From Haematobia irritans (taxonomy: Eukaryota > Arthropoda > Insecta > Diptera > Muscidae): a DNA stretch of 64,000 bases. Both the position numbers and the translations under genes were made by a program. The notes beneath the pieces are model-generated. The model saw nothing but the letters and a program-made list of their open reading frames with translations, had not been told where the DNA came from and made no database searches. This document shows positions 45,603 through 54,810 of the stretch, in pieces (position 1 is the stretch's first letter; each line of letters opens with the position of its first letter). The stretch is from NCBI RefSeq assembly GCF_050003625.1, contig NC_134399.1:152266473-152330472 (forward strand). Direction: 5' to 3'.

Positions 45603-45850
45603 TTTTTTTTTTTAGTGAAATTTTCATCAATTCGTATTCACATTCAATAAATGTTAACTTTATATTTCACTTATTATACACAAGTGAAGTATAAAGATTA
45701 ATTAAATAGTGCAGAATTTCTTGAACTTCGTATGGCACTAAAGACATTTTTGAAATTTTGAACTCCATTTTTTCCTTCAAACTACGACATTTTCTTTAAT
45801 AATGAAAAAAAATATATAATGTCTAACAAAGTTTCAAGGGCCGATGTTGA
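45603..45850 (+). repeat. Family G-like element, left part
   Basis: GAACTTCGTATGGCACTAAA, CCTTCAAACTACGACATTTT and related words match family G at 53900-53965. The counterpart right part is at 49862-49972. The Helitron and the DD41D mariner lie between them. Confidence 0.65.
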
Positions 45851-46218
45851 TCTATATATATAAAATTCAATCTATGCACGCAAAGAAAAAAAACGTTTGG
45901 AAAACGTGTACCGAAAACGTTTTTCTTTTGTTAGAGTTTTTTGAATTGCTTCGAAAATTTTAAACTTTTATCACCAAAAAAATTCGTTTGTTACAAAATT
46001 TTTATGTTTTCAATAAAAAAAGTTATTTTTGAAATAACAACACAGTCCATTTCGTTTATATCAAACACTGTTCTTTTCTGACTTTAGGTCTTTAATAAGA
46101 CACATTTTACAGTTCAAAATTTAATATAGTACAATGTAATGTTGAACATTTTTTCGGAATCTTCCGAATATATCTGGAATATATGTAAAAAAAAAAACAA
46201 AAGCAAAAAAAAAAAAAC

Positions 46219-46296
46219 TTTGGCCGAAGCAGGGATCGAACCCACGACCCTTGGCATGAGAGTCGGACGTAGCTACCACTGCTCCACGGTGCCAAA
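46219..46296 (-). ncRNA. tRNA-like module (T1 copy 2, left)
   Basis: Minus strand: TGGAGCAGTGGTAGC and GTTCGATCC, spaced as in copy 1. Differs from copy 1 by a few bases (CATGAGAGTCGGAC versus CATGCAAGTCGGAC). Confidence 0.58.
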
Positions 46297-46406
46297 CTAA
46301 ATGTTTTTTCCGGTAAATAAACTTTGTTTATTCGGTTCGTGGGCGCCGCAAGCTATGCTATATAAATATAACTTATATGGATATTTATCTATTGATGACC
46401 ATAACA

Positions 46407-46483
46407 GGTACATAGCTCAGTGGTTAGTGTGTTGGCTTACAATGTGCATGGTCCGCGGTTCGATTCTCCGTCCAGGCGAAAGG
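46407..46483 (+). ncRNA. tRNA-like module (T1 copy 2, right)
   Basis: Plus strand: A box TAGCTCAGTGG and B box GTTCGATTC, both perfect matches to the Pol III consensus, 45 bases apart. Confidence 0.62.
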
Positions 46484-48622
46484 TAAAAAAAATTTTAAAA
46501 ATTTATAAAATCGTATAATTTCTTCTACATTGTTGGTATTACAGAAAAAGGTGTTAAGAACTAAAAATCCTCGTGGATGTGAGAAAGATGTGAGGGACAA
46601 TGCAATTTGCAAGAAAATAATGTTTTTATGAAATTTATGAAATTGTTTTTACATCCTGGAAAAGAATAAACGTTTATCACAAAAAGTATATACTTTTCTT
46701 CCAAATACACTTCCTTACAGCGAAAAGCAAATGAGAAACGAACTTTGTTTGTCTAAAATTTCGTTTGGGAGGAAAGAATTATTTTTTTGCGTGTGTTTGT
46801 TTATTTGTTTGTTTGTTTGTATGTACCGAGTTGGCTCCGAAACGGCTGAACCGATTTACTTGAAACTTTCAGAGATCGTAGGGGGCGTTCATGTGGTGAA
46901 AATAGGGTACCTCATTTTTTGATACCTATTCGCGGAGGGGGACCTCCCCTTTGTCGGACTTTTTGAAAATTGGACCAAAGTTGACCGATTTGCTTGAAAT
47001 TTTCATTGAAGGTTGGGTTTGGTATCCAGACAAAGATCCGCTACTTTATATCGATATTTGGTGGCGGAGGGGGACCTCCCCTTTGTTCGACTTTTTTTAA
47101 AGTACAGTGAAAAAACTAAAATTCTGTAAATTATCTGAGATTTACAGAGAACATGCGGTGAGGTTATGGAATTAATATGGGGTACCTGATGGTTTCATAT
47201 ATGGACGGGGAGGGGGACCTCCCCCTTGCCCTACTATTTTAAACTTGGAACAAAATTATGCGATTTGCTTGAAATTTTCATTGAATGTTGGGGTTGGCAT
47301 CTAGACAAAAATCCGCTACATTATTTTTCGATATTTGGACGGGGAGGGGGGCCACCCCTTTGCCCGACTTTTTTTTAGAGTACAGTGAAAACAAAACTAA
47401 ACTCCCCCGATTGAAATTTTACGGAAAAATGAGTGAGGTTATGATATTTATATCAGGTTCCTAATTTTTTAATAAAAATAAAAGGACAAGGGGAGACATC
47501 CGCTTCTCTTAAGTAACTATATACAGAGAAACAATTAAACTTTACCGAGTTACTTGAAATTTACAGAGGACTGGGGAGAGGTTACGATATTAATAGTTGA
47601 TACCAGATTTTGTGATATTTGGACGGAAGAGAGGCCGCCCCTTTAGGCTTATAATTTGCTTGACATTTTCTGGGACGTTTACAAAAGATACGCTACATTT
47701 TTTTTTCGATATTTGGTCGGGGAGTAGGTCCTCCTCTAAAAATGCAAAAAAAAAACAAAAATTCTTAAGTTTTCTTGAAATTTACAAAGGCAGTGGAGGA
47801 AAGTTATGAACGAAGGAAAGTTTCAAGAATTTTCAGGGAAGGTTAGGGGTGCTATTCACTACGGTGTTTGTCGATATTGTATCGGGGAAAGTGACGTCCC
47901 TTTAAAACAATAGAGCAAAATTTAAACATCTCCGATCTACTTGAAATTTACAGGGAACGTGGGAGGAGGTGATTTAATTTATACATGATTTTTAAATTAG
48001 TATATAATTTTTCGATATCTGGTTGGAGAAGGGGAAAATTGATAGTCCGATATCAGGTCAGAGTGGAGCGAAGGTGGGGAGAGGGTTCCCTTTTGTCCGT
48101 TTTTTTTTTTTTTTTTAAATTTAATGTAGAGGGTTGTCCGTAAATGGGAATCTTATGATTTTTGCACAGGCTTCTGCCAGACTTCTTTTTAGTAAAGAAC
48201 CTAAATTTACATGAAAGTGGCAGAGGGTGCATGTTAATGTGGTAAAATTGTTTACTACTTTTGCTTTTTCCGATTTATTAGATGGGAAACAGTAATTCTT
48301 TGTATGTTATTATAATATAGTGCTTAATTTTCAGATATGTTGAGGAGAAGGATACCTTTCATTGACAAACCACACTTAAAATTCACAAGAAATGTAGAAG
48401 TTTGTCCAACTACTTGAATACAGAACATTTTTTAAGACGAACCATTTTACATATGCATATCCGCCGTATTTGTACCTATAAACGAAAGAGCAAGTAGTTT
48501 GAAAAAATCCAAATCTTTTCGGATTTGTTTTCAGCACGAAGAATATGGTTGACTAAGTTAACGCAAAATGTTCCTACAAGTATGCTTCGGAAGGCGCAGC
48601 GAAGCAGGCCGGGTTACGCTAG

Positions 48623-49861
48623 TTTTGAATAAAACACAAACTATTTAGGAAATTATTGTAATTTTATTTTATTATGATATATTGGTATTACTCAATTATG
48701 TATGGAACGAAATATCAGCCAAACGGGCGCCGCGACCTCGGTGGCACACCTCCATCCGATGGTCCAAATTTTCGATGACGCTGAGGCATAATGGAGGTTC
48801 TACGCCGTAAATGTGCCGAATTATCTCATCCTTTAGCTCTTGAATTGTTGCTGGCTTATCGACGTACACCTTTTCTTTCAAATAACCCCAAAGAAAAAAG
48901 TCCAACGCTGTCAAATCACATGATCTTGGCGGCCAATTGACATCGCCATTACGTGAGATAACACGGCCATTGAATTTGTTGCGCAAAAGAGCCATTGTTG
49001 CGTTAGCTGTGTAGCAAGTGGCACCGTCCTGCTGAAACCACATATCGTCCACATCCATATCTTCCAATTCGGCCCATAAAAAGTTCGTTATCATCTCACG
49101 ATAGCGAAAACCATTCACAGTAACTGCCTGACCTGCCTCATTTTGGAAAAAATACCGCCCGATGATGCCGCCAGCCCATAAACCGCACCAAACAGTCACT
49201 CTTTGTGGGTACATTGGTTTTTCGACAATCACCCTTGGATTCTCATTCGCCCAAATGCGGCAATTCTGTTTATTGACGAATCCACTGAGGTGAAAATGTG
49301 CCTCATCACTGAAGATGATTTTCTTCGAAAATTGATCATCCACTGTTGCCATATCTTGGAACCATTCTGCCCATTCACGACGTTTAGAATGGCCAAGAGG
49401 CTTTAGTTCTTCAGCCAATTGCACCTTGTAAGCGTGTAAATGCAAGTCTTTATGCATAATGTTCATCAACGACGAGCGTGAGAGGTGCAATTGTTGGGCA
49501 CGACGACGAGTTGAGGTGAACGGCTCTTCAGCCACACTATCGCGAACAGCAGCAATATTTTCTGCAGTACGAGCTGTACGAGCATGCACTGGTGTTCTCA
49601 CATCTTCTACAGACCCGCTTTGCTCGAATTTTTCCACGACTTTTGCGATTGTACGCACATTTTGACGATCAAATTGACCAAAAAAATCACGAAGTGCACG
49701 ATATGCATTTTGATTTGAACGCCCATTTTCATAATAAGTCTGGATAACATTAACACGTTGTTGGATTGTGTATCTCTCCATGGTTCAAATTGAGTAAGTC
49801 TGAAATAGAGAAATGTCAAATAAAATTCGGAAAAAAACTTGGCGTTTAGGTGTGGTTCACA
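48623..49861 (-). mobile_element. DD41D mariner element, boundaries approximate
   Basis: The transposase ORF with about 75 bases on each side lies between the Helitron 3' end and the family G right part that resumes near 49862 (GTCGAAAATTATTTACTTAT). Inverted repeats are not obvious: TAAAACACAAACTATTTAGG on the left and GGTGTGGTTCACATTATCTA on the right match only weakly. The limits are therefore inferred from the flanking elements. Confidence 0.55.
48696..49781 (-). CDS. Intact mariner transposase, DD41D (rosa-like)
   Basis: Complete 361-residue cut-and-paste transposase with no stop or frameshift; a normal length for a mariner protein. The N-terminus MERYTIQQRVNVIQTYYENG is followed by helix-turn-helix regions (NVRTIAKVVEKFEQSGSV at 41-58 and FTSTRRRAQQLHLSRSSLMN at 88-107). 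The catalytic part has D159 in FSDEAHFHLSGF, D252 in FQQDGATCY and D294 in LTALDFFLWGYLK. There are 41 residues between the second and third Asp, the DD41D spacing that I associate with the rosa group of tephritid flies. It starts at the ATG at 49781 and ends TAA. It follows the Helitron 3' end closely. I could not identify convincing TIRs, so mobility of the element is uncertain, but the protein looks functional. Confidence 0.92.
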   Translation of the reverse strand: MERYTIQQRVNVIQTYYENGRSNQNAYRALRDFFGQFDRQNVRTIAKVVEKFEQSGSVEDVRTPVHARTARTAENIAAVRDSVAEEPFTSTRRRAQQLHLSRSSLMNIMHKDLHLHAYKVQLAEELKPLGHSKRREWAEWFQDMATVDDQFSKKIIFSDEAHFHLSGFVNKQNCRIWANENPRVIVEKPMYPQRVTVWCGLWAGGIIGRYFFQNEAGQAVTVNGFRYREMITNFLWAELEDMDVDDMWFQQDGATCYTANATMALLRNKFNGRVISRNGDVNWPPRSCDLTALDFFLWGYLKEKVYVDKPATIQELKDEIIRHIYGVEPPLCLSVIENLDHRMEVCHRGRGARLADISFHT

Positions 49862-49972
49862 TTATCTAGAATTGGTCGAAAATTATTTACTTATTTTTGT
49901 GAAATCGGCGTGACATCTGTGTTTCTAATAGAGTTTATTTAAAATTTTCTTATTTACTCTTTTTTCAGTGTA
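49862..49972 (+). repeat. Family G-like element, right part
   Basis: TTTACTTATTTTTGTGAAATCGG and CTTTTTTCAGTG match family G at 54665-54808. Completes the element begun at 45603. Confidence 0.65.
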
Positions 49973-49974
49973 CG

Positions 49975-50265
49975 GTCGTTGCCTTTTATATTTCGGGTTT
50001 AGAGGTGCCAAGTCAGGACCATAAGGCAGATGATCCAACAAATCGTTGCTTTGAATGGTCAAAAATGTAGTTTTGGTTAATCGTAGACGTGCTTCGAAGC
50101 ATCGCAATTGATTCTTGGAGCATTTCTTTGGAACAATCGACAAGAGCCTTTGGGTGGGATCCAACGAGAAATACATTTTTGACGATCAATTGAAAAACAA
50201 CTGATTGTGGACGACCTTCACGAAATTGATCTTGGAGTAAATTACGACCCAGGTTGAATTCACCA
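49975..50265 (-). pseudogene. Internally deleted Mos1-like mariner remnant
   Basis: On the minus strand, EFNLGRNLLQDQFREGRPQS is the usual N-terminal block of DD34D mariners; SKEMLQ follows, then after a large deletion LLDHLPYGPDLAPL, which corresponds to the third catalytic region (HPPYSPDLAP). The middle, with the first two Asp, is missing. The remnant is cut on its N-terminal side by the palindrome at 50268. Confidence 0.7.
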
Positions 50266-51409
50266 TACACTGTTAGAAAAATATGTTTTTCATATGTTCT
50301 GATATAAACAAAATGTGTTTCGGGCACAATTTTTAAACACAATATATTTAAGTGCAAACATGTAATATTCCTAAACTAACACTAAATGTTTGGGACATCT
50401 ATGTTAATATGTTAGAATATATTATGTTTGGGGCATGAATGTTTCATAAAAATCATATGTGTGAATGCAAACATATATAAATTTACTAATTTCGACTAAA
50501 CATACATATGTTGTGATATTTTATTCAAAGCGACAGAGAGAGTATAGAGAAAGAAATAGAGATGGAAACCGGGAGAGTTGAGGAAAGATGTCAACATAAC
50601 GCAGCAAAATAATCAAAAGAGAACAATTTCTGTGAAACCATTTGTATGTTGTTTCGGAAAACTGTTTTAAGATAAGGCCAAAAATTTGATATGCTTAAGT
50701 CTAAATATTATTTAATTTGAATAAAGAGAATAGACATTCGGAACCAAGAGAATAGACATTTGAAAAACAAACAGCATGTGTTTTCGCCTTGAGAGCAGCA
50801 TTTTATGTATATTATGGCATTATGGGCACAATTTTTTTCTTGGTTCGATAAAAGAAATCAGGGGTCTTCATAAAAATAACGAAAGGGCACTATACTCTTT
50901 TTAGAGTTGGGACAGTAAAATGAATTAAGGAGGAAATAGTGAAAAATTACACACTAAAATGTATAAAAACAAAGTTTAGTTCCTCTTTATTAATAAGTAG
51001 TCCACGAGGAGTTGACGGACACCTTCAAATATAAAAGCGGGCATTAAGATCGAGTTTTGCAGCTAAAAAATGTAAAAAAAATATTTTCTTTAAAATGAAT
51101 TATTAAAGAAAAATAAAAGGCATTTTAGAGCGATGGTGTTAAATGCTAGTAAAAAACTGTTCACGCCTAAATAAATTTATGTTTATATAATAAAATTATT
51201 TATGTATGTTTATAGTCGACTCCACTTCTTCGTTTGTTAGAGTTTTTGAATTCCATCCAAATTTTAAAGTTTTTTTACAAAATTGTTATTTTTGCAATAA
51301 AAAAGCACTGTTACTGACTATAAATCTTTAATAACCAACAATTCGAAGCTTCAATATAAAAATTTAATATAGTATAAATATAAATTTGTAAATTTAAAAA
51401 AAAAAGTGT

Positions 51410-51674
51410 TCGGTCGGAGCAGGGATTGAACCCACGACCCCTTGCATGCAAGGAAGACATGCTAACCACTGCTCCACGTGGCAAACAAATGTATGTTTCT
51501 GTTAAATAATGTTATGTTTGCATGGGCTCGTGGGCGCTGCAAACTATGCTATATAAATGTAACTTATAACGATAATTATCTACTGGTGACTATAACAGCT
51601 ACGTAGCCCAGTGGATAATGTGTTGGCTTACAAACTGTATGGTCCTCGGCTCGATTCTCCGTGCAGGCGAAAGG
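51410..51674. ncRNA. tRNA-like module pair, left arm of palindrome
   Basis: Minus-strand module 51410-51485 (A-box-like TGGAGCAGTGGTTAGC, B box GTTCAATCC) and plus-strand module 51598-51674 (A box TAGCCCAGTGG, B box GCTCGATTC with one mismatch). TATATAAATGTAACTTA lies between. Confidence 0.55.
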
Positions 51675-52121
51675 TAAAATTTAAAAAAATTATAAAAGTG
51701 AATAATTTCTTCAACATTATTTGTAGAAAAAGGTGCCAATAACTAAAATATTTCGTGGAAGTGAAAATTACGAGTATGTTAGGCAATGAGCACAATCGTA
51801 TTTGGGAAAAATTCTTCCAAGCATATAATATTTTTGGGCTCAAAATGCTTCCAAACATATAATATGTTTACATAAAACAAAACATATTATCGTTTCGGCA
51901 GTATCCAAAAATATATTTGCTTCCTGCAAAATATGTTTGGAACATATGTTAAAGAAGCGATTTTTTTGATATATGCTTGGAAGAATTTTTCCCAAATACG
52001 ATTGTGCTCATTGCCTAACATACCCGTAATTTTCACTTCCACGAAATATTTTAGTTATTGGCACCTTTTTCTGTAATACAAATAATGTTGAAGAAATTAT
52101 TCACTTTTATAATTTTTTTAA

Positions 52122-52388
52122 ATTTTACCTTTCGCCTGCACGGAGAATCGAGCCGAGGACCATACAGTTTGTAAGCCAACACATTATCCACTGGGCTACG
52201 TAGCTGTTATAGTCACCAGTAGATAATTATCGTTATAAGTTACATTTATATAGCATAGTTTGCAGCGCCCACGAGCCCATGCAAACATAACATTATTTAA
52301 CAGAAACATATATTTGTTTGCCACGTGGAGCAGTGGTTAGCATGTCTTCCTTGCATGCAAGGGGTCGTGGGTCCAATCCCTTCTCCGA
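52122..52388. ncRNA. tRNA-like module pair, right arm of palindrome
   Basis: Mirror image of the left-arm pair. ACCTTTCGCCTGCACGGAGAA at 52127 begins the inverted right module and the TGGAGCAGTGGTTAGCATGT A box at 52326 belongs to the other. Confidence 0.52.
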
Positions 52389-53643
52389 CCGAACACTTTT
52401 CTTTTAATTTACAAATTTATATTTATACTATATTAAATTTGTATAATGAAACTTCGAAATGTTGGTTATTAAAGATTTATAGTCAGTAACAGTGCTTTTT
52501 TTATTGCAAAAATAACAATTTTGTAAAAAAAAACTTTAAAATTTGGATGGAATTCAAAAACTCTAACAAAAGAGTCGAGTATAAGCATACATAAATAATT
52601 TTATAATATAAACATAAATTTATTTAGGCGTGAACAGTTTTTTACTAGCATTTAACACCATCGCTCTAAAATGCCTTTTATTTTTCTTTAATAATTCATT
52701 TTAAAGAAAATATTTTTTTTTACATTTTTTTAGCTGCAAAACTCGATCTTAATGTCCGCTTTTATATTTGAAGGTGTCCGTCAACTCCTCGTGGACTACT
52801 TATTAATAAAGAGGAACTAAACTTTGTTTTTATACATTTTAGTGTGTAATTTTTCACTATTTCCTCCTTAATTCATTTTACTGTCCCAACTCTAAAAAGA
52901 GTATAGTGCCCTTTCGTTATTTTTATGAAGACCCCTGATTTCTTTTATCGAACCAAGAAAAAAATTGTGCCCATAATGCCATAATATACATAAAATTGTG
53001 CTCTCAAGGCGAAAACACATGCTGTTTGTTTTTCAAATGTCTATTCTCTTGGTTCCGAATGTCTATTCTCTTTATTCAAATTAAATAATATTTAGACTTA
53101 AGCATATCAAATTTTTGGCCTTATCTTAAAACAGTTTTCCGAAACAACATACAAATGGTTTCACAGAAATTGTTCTCTTTTGATTATTTTGCTGCGTTAT
53201 GTTGACATCTTTCCTCAACTCTCCCGGTTTCCATCTCTATTTCTTTCTCTATACTCTCTCTGTCGCTTTGAATAAAATATCACAACATATTTATGTTTAG
53301 TCGAAATTTGTAAATTTATATATGTTTGCATTCACACATGTGATTTTTATGAAACATTCATGCCCCAAACATAATATATTCTAACATATTAAGATAGATG
53401 TCCCAAACATTTAGTGTTAGTTTAGGAATATTACATGTTTGCACTTAAATATATTGTGTTTAAAAATTGTGCCCGAAACACATTTTGTTTATATCGGAAC
53501 ATATGAAAACCATATTTTTCTAACAGTGTACTGTATTTTTAATGTATGTGAAGAAACATTAAAAAAAAACTTTACTTGGGTCCAAAGACTTTCCCTTAAG
53601 GATTTTGGTATTGATTCCGAGACAAATTTGAGCCTTAAGCCTA

Positions 53644-54808
53644 CACTCAAAAAAAGTGAACTCTGTATTTCACTAAAGCCAATTTAACTCTATTTTAGTT
53701 CATGGAATTACTATGTTTGGAGAAAGTTTCATTTACTCTAATAATTTTTTGCGTACGTTAGTTAAATGAACTAAAAAACGGGAAAAAATTATCTTCAAGT
53801 TAAGCAAAAATTAAAAATTTAAAAATTTACTAAATTCGCGCCCCACAAAATAGTTCATTATTTCTTTAAATTTGTAAATTTTACCAAAATTGCGTTCATC
53901 ATGAACTTCGTATGTCACTAAAGACATTCTTGCATTTTTTAACTCCAAGTTTTTCCTTCAAACTACACTGAAAAAAATATTGTCGTGAGGTCAAAGATTT
54001 CATGTCTTTAAAATACGAATACAAATTTTGCTTAGCAAATAAAGTTATTTTCCTTGTCCAAAAGTCGATAAACTTTTCAATGAAGTCGTAGTGTCCTTAT
54101 AATTAAGTGATTTGACTTAAAAATGGGTATCTTAACATGAAAGAAAAAATTTATAGGCTAAGGTCAACTTGACTTTAATAATTCAGAAAAATTTTTTTAA
54201 ATTTAATGAAATTGTCTTTAAATTGGTTGTCTTTTTGCATCTTGAGTACAAAGCAAAAAATCGTTCAAATATAGGACATGTTTTTCAAAACTTTATTTTA
54301 ATGAATTTTTTTACTTCAAACATAGCATAATTTCTACTGGAAGTCGAGTCCTAATTTGGAAAATAAAGTTGTAGTTAAGTCGTTTTTAACGGACTTTGAT
54401 AGCATATGAAGAAAAAAAGCTGAGAAAGCGAAAAATTAAAATTTGCTTCCTAGAGGCAAGTACACAAAACCTAAATTTAAAAGAGAATTGTGTCTTAAAA
54501 GTATCCTTACTTGTTTTCTCCGCTTCTTTGGCTCGTAATCAATACCAAATTTTTTAAAGTAAAGACAAAATCTTTGGAACCGAGTATGCTTTTTTTTCAG
54601 TGTACAAAATTTTCTTTGACAAGTGAAAAAAATTAATTATACCTAATAAATTTTCTTGCATTTGTCGAAAAATATTTACTTATTTTTGTGATATCGGCGA
54701 CATGTCAGCGTTTGTAATACTGTTTAGTTAAAAATTTCCAACAATATTCAAATTTTTCCAAAATTAACCAAAAATTTTCTTCCTGGTGGGTTCACTGTTT
54801 TTTCAGTG
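53644..54808 (-). mobile_element. Family G CAC-type MITE with family K inserted
   Basis: Starts CACTCAAAAAAAGTGAACTC and ends GTTCACTGTTTTTTCAGTG; TA at 53642-53643 and 54809-54810. It is the inverse of the solo copy at 24222-24738. Without the insert it would be about 526 bases. Confidence 0.87.
53966..54602 (+). mobile_element. Family K TIR element, complete, 637 bp
   Basis: Starts CACTGAAAAAAATATTGTCG and ends ATGCTTTTTTTTCAGTG, flanked by TA (53964-53965, 54603-54604). The host word CCTTCAAACTACAAAATTTTC is uninterrupted in the family G copy at 24222, where it reads inverted, which proves a 2-bp TA duplication. Confidence 0.9.
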
Positions 54809-54810
54809 TA

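Larger units (their letters stand above)
45877..46793. mobile_element. Twin tRNA-like TIR element (family T1, copy 2)
   Basis: Ends as in copy 1; flanked by TG (45875-45876 and 46794-46795). Joining its flanks gives CAATCTATGTGTTTGTTTAT, which restores the Helitron 5' region. The tRNA-like modules are at 46219-46296 (minus) and 46407-46483 (plus). Nearly identical to the copies at 13845 and 60365. Confidence 0.88.
45851..48622 (+). mobile_element. Non-autonomous Helitron, interrupted by T1
   Basis: 5' end TCTATATATATAAAATTCAA after an A; 3' end GCTTCG...CGAAGC hairpin (48589-48605 region) followed by AGGCCGGGTTACG and CTAG, then T. This fits the 5'-TC, 3' hairpin and CTRR rule and insertion between A and T. 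The body has the insect-Helitron opening GGCTCCGAAACGGCTGAACC at 46831 and repeated GGAGGGGGACCTCCCC segments every ~150-200 bases. There is no Rep/helicase gene. The T1 element 45877-46793 interrupts it 26 bases from its 5' end. Confidence 0.85.
50268..53528. mobile_element. 3.26-kb palindromic CAC-type element (T2 family)
   Basis: Ends CACTGTTAGAAAAATATG and the exact inverse; TA at 50266-50267 and 53529-53530. Left arm 50268-51827 and right arm 51970-53528 are inverted copies of each other, about 1560 bases each, with only scattered single-base differences where I compared them. The 142-base loop holds what is the original right end of the family (TATGTTAAAGAAGCGATTTTTTT). Each arm has a divergent pair of tRNA-like modules. 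It is a snap-back duplication of an element like that at 30752-34045. Confidence 0.9.

Noticed and set aside
48623..49861. TIRs of the DD41D mariner
   Set aside because: Candidate ends match over only a few bases; I could not support them from one copy.
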